Positions 20,311 to 32,435 of a DNA stretch of 64,000 nt are shown here, piece after piece. Numbering within the stretch: position 1 is the first letter of the stretch; each line of letters starts with the position of its first letter. The stretch comes from Molossus alvarezi (Eukaryota > Chordata > Mammalia > Chiroptera > Molossidae), in the NCBI GenBank assembly GCA_037176705.1, contig CM073891.1, positions 97,275,827-97,339,826 of the forward strand. Reading direction: 5' to 3'. The position numbers and the translations under genes were made by a program. The notes beneath the pieces are model-generated. The model was given only the letters and a program-made list of their open reading frames with translations, was not told where the DNA came from and did no database searches.

Positions 20311-20474
20311 TCACAGAGCAAGGCCACTGGTTAAAAGATACCACGGGCGACTGTGACGATGCTAAAGTACCGTCTCCAGACAGAGCCAGGGTCTCGCCTC
20401 CTGCTCTCTGCTTCTGTGGCGCCACGTGGCGAGACGTCTCGCGCAGACTCCCGGAGCCAGGAGAGCCCTGCAAA

Positions 20475-20640
20475 CAGCTCCCGCACAACCGTGGGTGCGT
20501 CACCCTAACGCCCTGAGCCACGGTCTCCTCGTCTGCAAGATCAGGTGGTAACAGTACCTACCACAGAGGGTCGGGTGTAAATAAGGTAAGACAAGGTGGT
20601 GCAACTGGAACTAGGAACAGCACAATGTCAACACCCAGTG
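20475..20640 (+). repeat. MIR fragment
   Basis: TGAGCCACGGTCTCCTCGTC, TGCAAGATCAGGTGGTAACA and TACCTACCACAGAGGGTCG follow MIR order. It closes a cluster of four MIR pieces in 1.3 kb. Confidence 0.65.
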
Positions 20641-20649
20641 ACAGCCGGC

Positions 20650-22855
20650 CATGGGGACAGCAGCCCTGTCACCTCTCCCTCAGCACGTGTGGCTCTGAGA
20701 TCCGCCACGGCGTATGAACGACGGGCCGCACACCAGCCCCTCACATTCTGCCGGACGCTGGCCCGTCCCAGAGTGGCTAACTGCAGAGGTGTCTGCCGAA
20801 CCCTCAAATCTGAAGATGCCCTCTGGTCTACAAACGGCACCTCTGGCTAATTTCACCAAAATAAGTGTCTTTAATATTTTCTGCTGCTTCTCAGAAGTTT
20901 TCTAAGGCTCGAGGACGGACCTTCACCCTTGCTTTGAAGCAGGAGGTTGTGCTGTGGACTTCTTCTGATATTAAATGGGGGCTGAGTGTTTAAAAGAAAA
21001 GGAACAGAGACCAAACCCTGATGGCCATTCGAAAACAATTTACTGGGGAACCGTCCAGGAACAAACTCAGACAAAACCCCCGAGGTTGGCTTCCGAGCAC
21101 GAGCCTCCACTGGCAGGGCTGAAGAGCAATGTGCTGACAGGTGTTCCCGGCACAGAAACCCTCAGGAGGCTTCTGCTGGGGGATGCGCCCTCAGGAAACC
21201 CCCCAGAACAACGGGAAGTAAGGGTCTGTTGTTTTTTCTCATTACTGTACCAATGTCAGGAAGAGATGAATTTTTTAAAACAAGTAAGAAGCACCTTGCC
21301 TTTCCTGCTTAGGACACAGAGTTGGGGAAAGTTGCGGCACAGTGAGCGGCGCACACGCTGGCCTGTTCTCTGCCCTGCGGGGCTGCTGCTAAGAATAATC
21401 TGTCGATACCAGGCCATGCATGTCACAGGTCATCGAGGTTTGACTGGCAAAAAGTCTTGTGAAATAAAACATGGCATCAACCTATAGCTCCAATCACAGA
21501 CGACAGGCACGAAAGCAGCCTGCACAGAAGAGAACGTTCCTATTTTCAAAATTGATTTTGCAACCTCCTGTGGCAGCAGCACAGACACTGGAAGGCCAGC
21601 AGAGGGCAGCACTAGCCTGTAAGTGTAACCTTCTCTTACTACCTGGGAAATGAGGCGGAGGACAATTGAGAGCTGACACCGGAAGGCACTGTCACACGAG
21701 AGGAGGCCCTGTCACGAGGGCTTTGTTTCTGAAAACTGATGGTTAAAGGGAATATTTTATTCTTCCGCACATGGGACCTGCCACAGCAACTGTGCCTTTG
21801 TAGCAGCACCAAGGAAGGTTCCTCACAAGGGGCTTAAGTCTCCAAGCTCCCATTTCCCAGAAGAGGAGGCTGAGTGAACGATGAGATGGAAGAAAACTGT
21901 CCTGGCAAGTTCCCACTGACTGCAATTTCTAGCTAATGATTACAACTCCACCGGGGAACGGAACGCAGCCGGGGCCACGGAGCAGGCCACGCTTACCAGC
22001 GGACAGGGTGCTGGTCTAATACGTGATTCAGAACACACTGTGCTTCTTAGGCACGCTCTTGAAGCCAAGTGTGGCCAGACGTGTTCTTCAGTGATGATGC
22101 TCATGCACTTGAAGATTCTACCAGAACACGGACACGACACGCGGGGGAGATTCTGGACAGCTGAGACTGACCAGTAAGAGCAATGCCACAGTCAACAGTG
22201 ACTTACAACAGAAAAAAAGACATCGGAAAAAATCTAGCTGAGAAGCACAAGTGGGAAGGGACAGCTCTCAGGATAATCATAAGATGCAAACCAACGTGGA
22301 GTTATCACATATCACGTGGTTCTGGAGTATTTAAATACCACTACGAAACAACAGCGTGTTTCCAAAACCGTGTGGTCGTGAACACGAGGAGAGGCCCTTC
22401 CCGACAGTGACGCAGATGTGTGTCCCACGCCAGGGATGCCCAGGCTGCTTGCCGGGAGCTTGCCGGTGCCTGGGGAGTATTTGGAACAGGTCACTTAAGC
22501 TGCTGGAAGTCCTCCTTCAACGAACCTTCTCCCAACGATACGGCCTAGTCCTGTGGCCCGCTCCTTCCCCTTGCTTCACTGGACGAAGAACCCAGGAGAG
22601 CTACTGCCCCCAGCACAGCCCCGCCGCTCGGCGTGGGCATGACTGGCAGGTGGGGATCCGGAGCACAGAAAGGTCTGGTCCAGAAAGCTGTGAGTTAGTG
22701 ATGAGGTTTCTCAACGGTGAGGATGAGTTTGACAAATGCATTTCAGCTTCCCACTAGCACCCCTGCCTCCCTGGGGGGCCCTGGAAACCGTGACCCTCGC
22801 CCACGATCCTAGTCTAGGTGCGGGACTGCGGCGGGTACCAAACCTGTCTCCAGAG
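20650..22855. other. Unique sequence, no gene seen
   Basis: A long repeat-poor stretch. The 170-residue plus frame at 20975-21487 has no recognised domain and no good splice boundaries. I found no tandem repeats or mobile elements. Confidence 0.4.
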
Positions 22856-23060
22856 CAGTGACAGGCGGGCTCATGCCTCCCGGGGGAGTCCTGAGCTTCG
22901 GGGGGAGTCCAGGGTCAAGTCCCAGCAGGGCAGCCCTGGTCACGGAGGCCCCCCAAAGGAGGCCTGCCCGGCTGCCCGGCAGTCCCCAGAACCGCCGAGG
23001 GCTGGGGGCGGATCCCCGCCTGGAATGGAAGCCGCCAACAAACAGCGTCTCCTGACCCCC

Positions 23061-23114
23061 GCTCTTCCTCGGAGCCCCGCTCTTCCTCGGAGCCCCGCTC
23101 TTCCTCGGAGCCCC
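23061..23114 (+). repeat. 18-bp tandem repeat, three perfect copies
   Basis: Unit GCTCTTCCTCGGAGCCCC at 23061, 23079 and 23097. Being a multiple of 3, it gives a six-residue repeat in chance frames (GSEEER on the minus strand). It lies inside the CpG-rich block. Confidence 0.95.
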
Positions 23115-23204
23115 GCGCCCTGAGCTCGTGCCTAGTGCTCCTCCCGCCCAGCGCCGGGGCCCCCGCGCAGCGCCCGGCAGGGCAGGCCCGGCTGCGGGGC
23201 AGAG

Positions 23205-23360
23205 CACCTGGATTCACACCTGCCACTCGTCTCCCAGCCTCGGGCGGCTACTTCACCCTCTGTGAGCTTTAGCTTCCTCACGGTTGACGTGGGAATGGCG
23301 TTAATTCTCAGAGCTGTGGAACCGGGAGTCCTCACGCACAGCACCTGGCACACAGGCGGC
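23205..23360 (+). repeat. MIR within the CpG-rich block
   Basis: CTGGATTCACACCTGCCAC, TCTGTGAGCTTTAGCTTCC, TCACGGTTGACGTGGGAATG and CAGCACCTGGCACACAG follow MIR order. Confidence 0.7.
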
Positions 23361-23510
23361 TCCCATACACGTTGCCCCGGCCCCCATGCCCCGCGCGGGG
23401 CAGCGCACGCAGGGGGGGTACTGCCAGGGGGCACGGCCGTCGGCACTGCTGTGGGAGGCGGACCGCGGCCTCAGGACAGCGCGCGTGGGCTGCTCCGGGG
23501 GAGGGGCACG

Positions 23511-23540
23511 AGCCACGGGGAGCCACGGGGAGCCACGGGG
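23511..23540 (+). repeat. 10-bp tandem repeat, three perfect copies
   Basis: AGCCACGGGG three times in a row, followed by a degenerate TGCACGGG. Inside the CpG-rich block. Confidence 0.95.
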
Positions 23541-23900
23541 TGCACGGGCCGAGGCCGTGGAGTGGCAGGCGGGACCAAACCTGGTGAAGATGTTCACGTT
23601 TCCCTCGGTCTCCCCCGCCACAGACCCAGAGTTCACGAGCGGCAGCAGCCGGAGGAGGCTGAGGCACCCGAGGGGCCGAGGCGGGAGGACCCCGCGCAAG
23701 CGGCAGAACCACACGCAGAGCGACCCGGCTCCGAGGGACCCGCGGGAAGCACCGGCCTGAGCTGGGAGGCCGCACACGCCCACCGCCACGGTCCCGCTGC
23801 GAGCCGAAGTCCTTTCTCCCACTGCTGACAGAGACGGACCCACCGACCGCCGGCGAGAGCCCAGCACGGAGCTGGGAGCTGCCGCCGGGAAACGCGGGGG

Positions 23901-26243
23901 ATCACGTGGCTGTGCTTCGTGTAACAATGTAACTGGATGAAGCGGGAGATACACGAACAGCAGGTGCTCAGGCGCGTCACTGACAGGACAGCAGTCATCA
24001 GCACAGATGCGCTTGGGGCAGGATGACTCGTTGGCTGGGGGGGCAGCCTGCGGAGGAAGGGGGCCTGGGCTGGGCTCCACGGGGTGGCCTGGGCAGGTGG
24101 AAAGAAGGGGAGGGCGTTATGGAGGGGACAGTAGCGTCGTGTTAAATGTAGCAGGGAGGTGTGGATTACTAAAAAGGAGGAAAAGCCACTGGATTTGGCA
24201 AGTGGAACCTTTGGGAAATTAGATGGCAAGGCAGTTGAATAACAGGATTGAAGGTGTGTGGGAGAGGGGGAGGGAGAGGGAGAGGGAGAGGGAGAGCATG
24301 CTCATGTATGCATACCCCCTCCACACACACACAAGGTAAAAGCTGAGATCAGGGAAGGCAGGAGACGAGACAGGTGGACGAGGCCCCAGTCCCCACGAGT
24401 GCGCAGGCCAGCGGGGCCAGAGGAGTGGACACACATCGTTATGACAACAGGACGACCCTAGGAGAGGGACACTGAGGCTACGGCCCGCAGGTGAGGCCCC
24501 AGACTCCGGTCGGCGCCTTAGGAACAGGGTACACAAGATCCACGTGCCTGAGCCGGATGGGAAGGTGCAGCGACCCCTGTGAGCGCCCTTCCGCTCAGGC
24601 TGAGTCCCAGCCACAGGCCCCCACACCTTCAGAAGGCCCAGGCGGCCGCGCGTGATGCAGGATGCTGACCTGCACGCTCGCTGGTGGAGAAACAACGGCA
24701 GGACTGGCCCCCGCGCTGCCCGGGCCTGAAGACACTTCCTGGTGCGGGCGCAGGAACCCCGCCTGAGCAGCAGGGCGCGGGGCCTCCAGCGCCCCCTCAC
24801 GCCCCCCTGCGCCCACCTCCCGGGAAGGCTGCTAGCGGGCATCGCCGGGGAAAGGAACGGCCAAGCTGGGCGAGGGGGCGTCCTGCTCCGACACAAATTA
24901 AAACCTGAAGACGAAAACAACACACGCTTTCTATTCCACTTCCCAGCTTTTTGTGTAATTTTCTGTTAGGAAAATTTTACCCGTGGCTTAAATTTGAAAC
25001 ATTTGCTAGATTATAAAATTTTAAGTACACACAAATGTAACAAAGCAGGCATTTTCTCAAAGCGAAGGCGGGTTTAAGGGAGGCCCCCACCCCGCCCCAG
25101 GCCCCTCCATCTCGCCAGCCACAGCCAAGGTGCGCCCACTCGTGACACATGGGGACACGGCCGCCTCCTGGGGAGACACCTGGATGCAGCCAAACATCCA
25201 GCTCTTCCTAATAAGCGGACTGCTTAGAGAGGACAGTGTGGGTGACGGGGGAACACTGCTATTTACCTCCAAAACCAGGCTGCCAGGTAAACACAGGTGA
25301 CTGTCCTCCACGTGGGCGGGGACCAGGGTAAACGGCACCTGGTTATTACCGGGACTGAGGAACAGTTCAAGATCAGGCTGGAGATGCTTAACTTGATACT
25401 AACATTCTTGGGGGGAAACACACTCTGCAACAATTGTGCCATCAACGTAGCAAAGTGACAAGACAGTTACTGACGGGCACCGGGAAGGAGGAGAGCAGGA
25501 CTTTGGGAATCCTCTCAGGAGGCTTTTCCTCCTTAGGCGAAGTATCTCATTTCTTCCTGCAGGTTGTTGTTCTTAGACCAACAAAGGCAACATCATTCTC
25601 CAGCGGCCGGAGGAGGGCTGGCTTGGGCCGTGTGACCTGCGTGGGCTTTCCTCTGGCCGCTGTGGACAGGAGGCGTGGGGTCTGGACGACCATCACGGCT
25701 GTGTTGGGTGGGCCCAGCAGGGGTCACAGGTTCACACCTGGGATTCCAGAGAAATGAGTCCTTTCCCGTGGGCCTCAGCCAGGCAGGAAGAGGAGAGTCA
25801 CCGGCTGTCCCCCAGGCCCTGCCCAGCGTCCCTGCCCCGACCTTCCCCCAATCCCGATCCTCTCTTACCAAGAGGCACTTTCAAGCTCCTAGAGCATCTT
25901 CTAAAGATTACATTTACTCAGTGCCCAGAGTACAGCGTGTTCTTAGAACACGGCTCGATTCTTTCTCCTGTGGGAAGGACTCAAAGTTTGTTTTATTAAG
26001 AACTCCTGTGGCATAATTCTCATCCAGAAAAAAAAAAAAAGAAAAAGAAAGAGAGATGTATCAAATCTCCTATTTTGGCATAGATAGAGATGTTATTATT
26101 CTTATTTCTGCCCAGGAGCTAACAGACACACACTGACAAGGGAGATTGGGAGGAAGCTACACAAATAAAGAACTGGTTTGTTTCATTTTGCAAAAATGAG
26201 GTTCTCCTTTCTGACCTAAGTAACTTTATTTTTCTTTTGTTCT
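23901..26243. other. Unique sequence, no gene seen
   Basis: GC-rich at first, then AT-rich around 24930-25050. The 234-residue minus frame 24219-24923 includes the GGGAGA repeat translated as Ser/Leu and is not real. An A-rich run lies at 26027-26060. No mobile element is recognised. Confidence 0.4.
24261..24297 (+). repeat. (GGGAGA)n purine repeat
   Basis: About six imperfect copies of a 6-bp purine unit, followed by GAGCATGCTCATG, which contains a short palindrome (GAGCATGCTC). Confidence 0.9.
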
Positions 26244-26499
26244 GGTTAATCCTCACCCGAGGATACCTTTTCCATTGACTTTGAGAGAGAGTGGAAGGGA
26301 AGGGGAAGGAGGAGGGAGGGAGGGAGAGAGAGAGAAACATTGATGTGAGAGACACATCAACTGCTTGCCTCCCATATGCACCCCAACTGAACCGGGGATC
26401 AAACCTGAAACCCAGGTATGTGTCCTTGGCCGGAATCAGACTCACCACCCTTCGGTGTGAAGGCCGACGGTCTAACCTCTGAGCACACTGGCCAGGGCC
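26244..26499 (-). mobile_element. VES SINE
   Basis: Full-length antisense copy: GGTTAATCCTCACCCGAGG at its left end and CACACTGGCCAGGGCC at its right. The GA-rich body is expanded (26284-26335). No clear target duplication was found. Confidence 0.94.
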
Positions 26500-28734
26500 T
26501 GCGTCATTCTCTAAACCTTCCTCAAGGGCAAGTGGGCTCTCCAGGCTGGGAGGCCAAGGGGACCCTGGACGGTCCTCCAAGGGCTGTGTGGCCAGAGCCC
26601 CAGCTTCCGCCTCCGCATCTCGGGAACAAGCACGCTGCGTGTCCCAGTTCTGCCTTTGCTCTGAAATAAGACGATTCTAAAACATGACATGAATTGACAG
26701 GCTGCTTTCTGCTCTGGACCTCACCTAGGGAGTTCTAGTCACAGCCCAAGTGTGGAAAGTGACCGTGCCAGGAGAGAAACATTCTGAGTCATTCAAAACC
26801 ATTAAGAATGTTGGCTCTGACTTCAGAGGACAGGATAAACAAACCGTGCCTAGGCGGGAACTCTCCCCGACGCCTCTGCCTGGTTAACCCCTCCGCGCCT
26901 GCACGCTGCTCAGGGCCCCCCGGCCGCAGGTCGAGTGCCGCATGCTGCACCGCGAACGCACCTTCACCGAGGCTGGGCACGCGCGCGGCCGAACGTGCAT
27001 CCGTCTTTCTGCAGGGTCACCGGGATGGACTTCTTTGCAACTTCTATCCAAAAGCAGGCCAGTCTTCCTGCCCTGCACAAGTCCAAAGGCAAAGAACAAA
27101 GCTCCACTCTGAGAAATCCTCTCGCCCCAAACTGCACACCCAGATTCCAGTGAGCCCTTTGAGTGGCAGGGGTTCGAGAATCCACTGGGCCCGGACTGCC
27201 GGAGCCATTTCCAGCCAGTCTTTATTGATCTGAGGGCACGAGAGATGGAGGGCGCAGGATGCGGTCTGGCTGCTCCTAGAATCTGCCTCAGTTCTTACGC
27301 CTCGTGAAAACTGGGGAACATTTTGACACCCGCCCCCCCCCCCATATTTTTGCGTGGCTAACTTTATACGTACAGTACTCATGAAACGTAGATGGGAAAA
27401 TAAAGGACAACTTCCGGTCACAGTTCATAACATAGGTGACCACCAAGAGCTCCCTGGACGTCATGCGAACGCCTCTGGGCCCGGGGTGGTCACAGGACAC
27501 ACGCACACACCCAGGGCTCAGGACAGTTCTCCCCAGAAAACAACTGGGTTTGTGTCTTCAGGGGCACTTCACTATTTAGAACTAACTGGGTACCTAATAT
27601 GTAAAGTAAAACAAAGAAAAATTAATCTTTTAAGTTAAAATATTCCATGCTCAAAAAAGCAAGAGCTGGGATTCTACCATCCCCAATTCCGAGGGCTCAC
27701 GTGTAACGGGCCACGTCCGGCATCCGCGTAGCTGACTAGTTGTCACCAGATGTTTTACGGCCATATAGGACCCGAGTGAGCTGGTGGTATTTCCTAAGAG
27801 GTATCGTTCAAAAATGCAGAGAGCTCTTCATTGTTTTGGGGGGTGGGGGTGGGGGACGTGATCAGCTGAAATACTTGCTGGTCAGACTTGCATTTCTTTT
27901 GCTCCGTGACAAAGGCCTGTGTGTGGGCGAGGCCAGGGCCGAGGGCCCGTTTGTTTTCTGCACGGAGGCCTTCTCTATTCACTGGGGTAGTAAAGAAGCC
28001 AGACTTTTTTTTTTAAACCTCCTTTCAAAAGCAACACTATCTTCTCTGGAAATGAAATGAAAGCATCGTTATTTTTAAAGAACAACATCCATCAGAGTAC
28101 CTGTGGATAATAAAAACCAAAAAAACCCTCGACTTCATTTGCTCCTTTCCTAGACTATCAACAGCTTGGCATCACTCCGTATTATTTTATTGCTTGAGCT
28201 CTCTTAATTCACAGGTCAAACAGAACCTTCGCCGCTTCAAAATCCTCTTGGTGCCATTTTTAAAGACCTCGCTACATGGACAGCTCGGGTGGTTTAAGAA
28301 AAAACCACCATGGACCACACTGTAATTGCAAGAAAAAGTGCTCTGCCGGACACCAGCCAGAGACAACCATTGGGAGCACTTCCTTGTCAGTTCTTCAAAT
28401 GCTTTATTTCACTTCCTTCTCTGCTTGGTGACACTCTGGACACTCCGATCCCTTTGCTCTCCGTGGTGCCGAGGGCCCGGCCAGAGCCAGGCGAGGTGGA
28501 GAGTCCCCGTCTGCCTGAGCCAGCCTCACCAGGCACCGTTCCCAGGGCAGTGACTCAGCTCTGGAGGCCACCTGCTGCGTGGGTGCTGCCACCTTCCGGG
28601 TCACTACCAGTCACGAGGGTAAAGGGACAGGACAGAACTGAATGGATCCCAAGGATCAGCAGCTCAGAGCCAGGTCAAGGCAGCACCAGAAGGAAAAAGT
28701 CTTGTTTACTTAGGTCGCATATAAACAGTGGTGT
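26500..28734. other. Unique sequence, no gene seen
   Basis: Repeat-poor. It holds a C-run of 12-13 at about 27330-27342, G-runs at 27837-27855 (three runs of five or six G separated by single T) and mixed-composition DNA. Frames such as 26808-27233 and 28310-28897 have no recognised domain. Confidence 0.4.
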
Positions 28735-28936
28735 GGCCCAGGCCGGCTTGGCTCAGCGGCTGAAGCAGCGGCCTGCGGAACAAAGGGTCATGGTTTGGTT
28801 CCGGTCAAGGGCGCGTGCCTTGGTTGTGGTTCGGTCCCCAGCCCTGGTTGGGGTCACGAGGGAGGCAACCAATCGATGTGTCTCTCTCTCTGTCTGAGGG
28901 TGAATGGAAAAGTATCCTTGGGAGAGGATTTAAACT
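28735..28936 (+). mobile_element. VES SINE with shortened body
   Basis: Sense copy from GGCCCAGGCCGGCTTGGCTC. The CT-rich body is short (CGATGTGTCTCTCTCTCTG) and passes straight to GAATGGAAAAGTATCC, so about 40 bases of the usual body are missing. The flanks AAACAGTGGTGTG and AAAACGTGGTGTG are the target duplication. Confidence 0.92.
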
Positions 28937-28959
28937 AAAACGTGGTGTGAAATCCAGAC

Positions 28960-29070
28960 GGCTTGTGTCAGGGTGTGGCGGTGTGAAGTGCCAGGCTAGA
29001 GAATTTGGAACTGTTCTATGAGAGTTCTGAGTAAGGAAGTGGTCTGCTTGAAGCATCTTTTAAAAAGATT
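28960..29070 (-). repeat. L2 fragment, antisense
   Basis: CTATGAGAGTTCTGAGTAAG, GTGGTCTGCTTGAAGC and TTTTAAAAAGATTACTCTGC match the reverse complement of an L2 ORF2 3' stretch. Confidence 0.55.
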
Positions 29071-29279
29071 ACTCTGCCAGTAGGGTGGCTGAATGGCAAC
29101 ACAGCACAAAGGGGAGGTTAATACCACCGCTTACCAAGAGCGTCCGACCGCCTGCCGGACACGCAGCGCCTTCCCGCCAGGACCCCTGGACTCGAACGTG
29201 GCTCTTTGCTGAGCCCCATCGCACCTCCGAGGGGCGCCTGGGGACGCAGGTCTTGGCCTGGTTTTCTTCTCCTTCCCTT

Positions 29280-29760
29280 TATTCCTTCCGATAATTAATG
29301 AGCAACAGTTCTACGCCGGACACTGGCGCAGATAAAAATCTCCACTCTCCAGCTGCTTATGTCTTATGGGAGAGGAAGAAAAGGCCGGGTTATAATGTGG
29401 TAGGTCAAGTTCCCTCATGTTTCCTCCCTCGCATGTTATATCATATCGTATTAATTATACCATATCATATCATATCACATTACATTATATTATAATTTAA
29501 CGCAGAGGGATTGCTGAGGTGATACCTGCGGAGAATCAGAGAATGAGGCGATGTCAGCAGGGGACCGATGAGGAAGCAAGACGAGCACCTGCAAAGACAC
29601 AGGGCGAGGAGCCGGCCCCGGGATCTTCTGCGAGGCACCGGAACCTGGAAAAGGAAGAGCCACTCAAGGTCTGTGCGTAAGGAAAGACAGTCAGATTTAC
29701 GTTTTAGAAAGGTCAGTCTGGAGGCTGAGTAGAAAAGCTTACTGAAAGGTAGTGACTCTG
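29280..29760 (-). repeat. L2 fragments, antisense
   Basis: CTACGCCGGACACTGGCGC near 29310, ACCTGCAAAGACACAGGGC near 29587 and CAGATTTACGTTTTAGAAAG near 29691 are successive antisense L2 landmarks. A CATAT-rich pentanucleotide run lies between them at about 29440-29482. Confidence 0.5.
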
Positions 29761-31074
29761 GAGTCAAAGGAAGGCAAAGTACAGATCAGAAAGATGCCAA
29801 ATCCCCGGAGGTGGAATTGTATGTGCAGCGAGAGAGTGACTGAGAAAAGTCTTGGTAAAAGACCTTTAAAAATAATCTATCTCACAGAGGATCCAGCAAC
29901 AGGTGACACGTGCACTGCCTGTACTGGCCACAAGGTGGCAGCCTCACACAGCTGGTCCAGCAGCCAGCTGCACCAGGGGCAGGGAAAGCATTTGCAGGTT
30001 GGCAAAAAACTGGGAACAGGGTTTCGACCACTATAAGTGGCTGGCCTTTTCCAGACTTTTTGGACTAACAAAAAGTGATAAAGAATATTTACCATTCTCA
30101 CAGTTTAGTTCACTGTGAAGTCAATGTAAAAGGCATTTTGTCTATTCAGGGGGGTTCCCTCTTAACCCACAGAGATCTGACAAAATTTCAGGCTTGTGAC
30201 TTGCAAGACAATCAGCACCGCCTGCGCTGCCCTCACCCTGGCTTTCCATTCTCAGACTGCTCACCGCCTAGCCCCTAGATTCGGAGATGCCCTTGCCAGT
30301 CCCCAGAGGCAGCCTGTAAAGGTGTAATTCTCTGTGGAAGATTGGATGAGCCACACAAACCTAAGAGAACGGGCTTCTCCACCAGGTAAGGCAGGACCAC
30401 AGAGTAAATTCCAAGAAGCAGACACAAGCTGTCCCCACAAACGTACTTTTCTCCCACTGAAGGTGTGAAATAGCCAACGTGTGGGGAGCAGCATGAAAGC
30501 TGGTGTTCTTCTCTCTCACGGGACCATTGCAAGACAGCCAGCTGAGCCCTCAACAAATGTGCTGAGTCTGAACCCATGCGGGGCGAGAGCTAAAGTTTCA
30601 ATGAAAGTTTTCGCCGAGGAGCAGCAGTTAGTAAAGAGTCTGGCCCCAGGAGTCGGACAGTGACCCCAGAGGTGCGGGAAAACTGGTGCACGCTGCCTGG
30701 GGACCTCAGCAAGCCAGCTGCCTACCTGAGACGGTGCGGTGTCCACTGTGCGGTCATCAGGGAGATGCTGGGCACATGTCCTCCGGGGCCGAGAGCGGCG
30801 CTTCCGGGACGGCTGCGGGAGCTTCGGGAGATGTGCCGGGCTCCTCTCCACAGCTGGAAGGGCCTGAGAACCCATCCGGACCCTCGGGCTCCCCTGGGCC
30901 ATCCATGCACTCTGACCGACTTCCTGTGAACGTGTGGGCCGTTTCGTGTTCGCCCCTCAGAGGCCAAGCCGCCTACGAGGTAGGAGAGAGAGTAACAGAC
31001 TGTCACCTGGAACGCAGGCTGATTCACCCAGGCAAGACCAGTCACCCTGCGGGCACTGCACATGGAGCAACCCT
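29761..31074. other. Unique sequence, no gene seen
   Basis: No repeat recognised. Overlapping frames at 30516-31129 on both strands are typical of GC-rich chance frames and share no domain with anything I know. Confidence 0.4.
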
Positions 31075-31215
31075 GTGACGTAGGTACTGCTACTGTTCCC
31101 ATTTTATGGATGAGGAAACTGAGGCACAAAGGCTGTAAGTAGCTTTAATGCGCCCAGAGTCACACAGTGAGTGAGAGGCCAGGCTGGGACTCAGACCCAG
31201 GCATCCTGACTTCAG
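31075..31215 (-). repeat. MIR, antisense
   Basis: CCATTTTATGGATGAGGAAA, CTGAGGCACAAAGGCTG, AGTCACACAGTGAGTGAG and GGGACTCAGACCCAGGC. One of the better preserved MIRs here. Confidence 0.8.
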
Positions 31216-32235
31216 AGCCTATGTGCCCCATGGCGCCTCATCGCCACAGGGGCCCCGTCACCCGCCCCAGTCACAGGCACTCAGGCTGTGGGTGTGGTAG
31301 GGGGGAGTTGCAGGGAAGAAACAAGAGTCTGGCCTCCCCACCCTACCCCAGCACTCTGTCCACACACCATGTGCTTGGCACCACTTGCTTGGATGGCCAG
31401 CAGGCACAGGAGGGCCCTCGAGCACAGTGCCCAGCCAAGCAGAAGTTCACCAGAGGGGTCAAAACCCTTGTGTGGAAAGTGACTTAATACTTCCCCGCAG
31501 CCTGAAAAGGTGAATCTAGAGACAGCTGATACGTCCCAGACAGATCCCCCTTCCTTTTATCACTTCTCTAAAACTGTTCTCAATTTATAGCCTCACCGAA
31601 ATGTGTAGTTGATTTAACATTGGTAGTGGTTTAAACTGGCACACCAAAAATTGTAAGAACCTAACCGTACAGATCACACTGTTCTTAGCAACAGAACTTT
31701 AACACGTGCTTGAATCAGCTACAGGAAAACAGAAAGCGTGAATTATGTCCTCCAGCCCTGATTTCCAGGGAAACTGGCCTGAGGGACAGGGCTGGTCCCC
31801 GGCCACCACAAGGCACAGGGCCCTCTCTCGGCAACCCCCCGTCCCATGAATATTCTGAAGTATATGCAGAAGAAGTTTCCATAGCAAACTGGAGCAAGTG
31901 AACGCACAGCTGCATCTCCCTGCTGGAATCACTGGGTTGGGGAAAAACCCAATGTTTCAGAGCAGCCCTGTCGTGCTAAAAATATCCTCCACTTCTCCTT
32001 TCATCTGTCTGGTCACCGTCCCAGACGCAAGCTCAGCACAGCCTGGTCCCCAGGACCTGTTAATCACTGTCTACCTCCACTCCACAACTGGAGAACACAG
32101 GACGCCCTCGTATGCTTCCGCCCCGCAGGTGTGAGCACAAGGTTACAGGTTAGCACGACAACACTGTCCACAAACAGCTGTGGACCGACTTCGCTGGCAT
32201 CACAGGAGAACTGAAAGCAGGCTCCATTTGTAATT
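31216..32235. other. Unique sequence, no gene seen
   Basis: No mobile element or gene recognised. Short frames only. Confidence 0.4.
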
Positions 32236-32285
32236 TTTTAATCCTCACCTGAGGATATGTTATTTTTATTGATTTTAGAGAAAGG

Positions 32286-32333
<48 letters not shown>

Positions 32334-32435
32334 TTGATCAGTTGCCCCCCAAACATGCCCTGATCGGAAACTGAACCCACAACCTTTTTGCTGTACAGGA
32401 TGATGCTCCTACCAACTGAGCCACCTGGCCAGGGC
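32236..32435 (-). mobile_element. VES SINE with a (GA)n expansion
   Basis: Antisense copy of a distinct subfamily: its head reads TGAACCCACAACCTTTTTGC and ATGCTCCTACCAACTGAGCC. The tail is ATCCTCACCTGAGGATATG. The GA-rich body has become a pure repeat. Confidence 0.93.
32282..32330 (+). repeat. (GA)n microsatellite inside a VES
   Basis: About 20 uninterrupted GA units, seeded by the CT-rich body of the antisense SINE. Confidence 0.95.

Larger units (their letters stand above)
22856..23900. promoter_or_regulatory. CpG-island-like block without a recognisable gene
   Basis: By eye about 25 CpG dinucleotides fall in the 215 bases from 23368 and about 27 in the next 245. GC is very high, with groups such as CCCCGCGCGGGG and CAGCGCGCGTGG. 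CpG this dense is rare in mammalian DNA outside unmethylated promoters. Large chance frames run through it on both strands (23262-23828 plus, 23301-24080 minus), with Arg/Pro/Gly-rich text and a MIR inside the region, so I do not call a protein. It could be an orphan or alternative promoter, a bidirectional promoter of a lncRNA, or a conserved first exon that I cannot recognise. Confidence 0.5.

Noticed and set aside
20975..21487. 170-residue plus-strand frame
   Set aside because: No domain, no Kozak-like start context worth noting, no similarity recognised.
23301..24080. 259-residue open frame on the minus strand
   Set aside because: Low-complexity Pro/Ala/Arg/Ser text in a CpG-rich block; overlaps a MIR and an equally long plus-strand frame; no domain, and conceptual translation includes repeat sequence.
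24219..24923. 234-residue minus-strand frame ending in Ser/Leu repeats
   Set aside because: The Ser/Leu stretch is the translated GGGAGA purine repeat; the rest has no domain.
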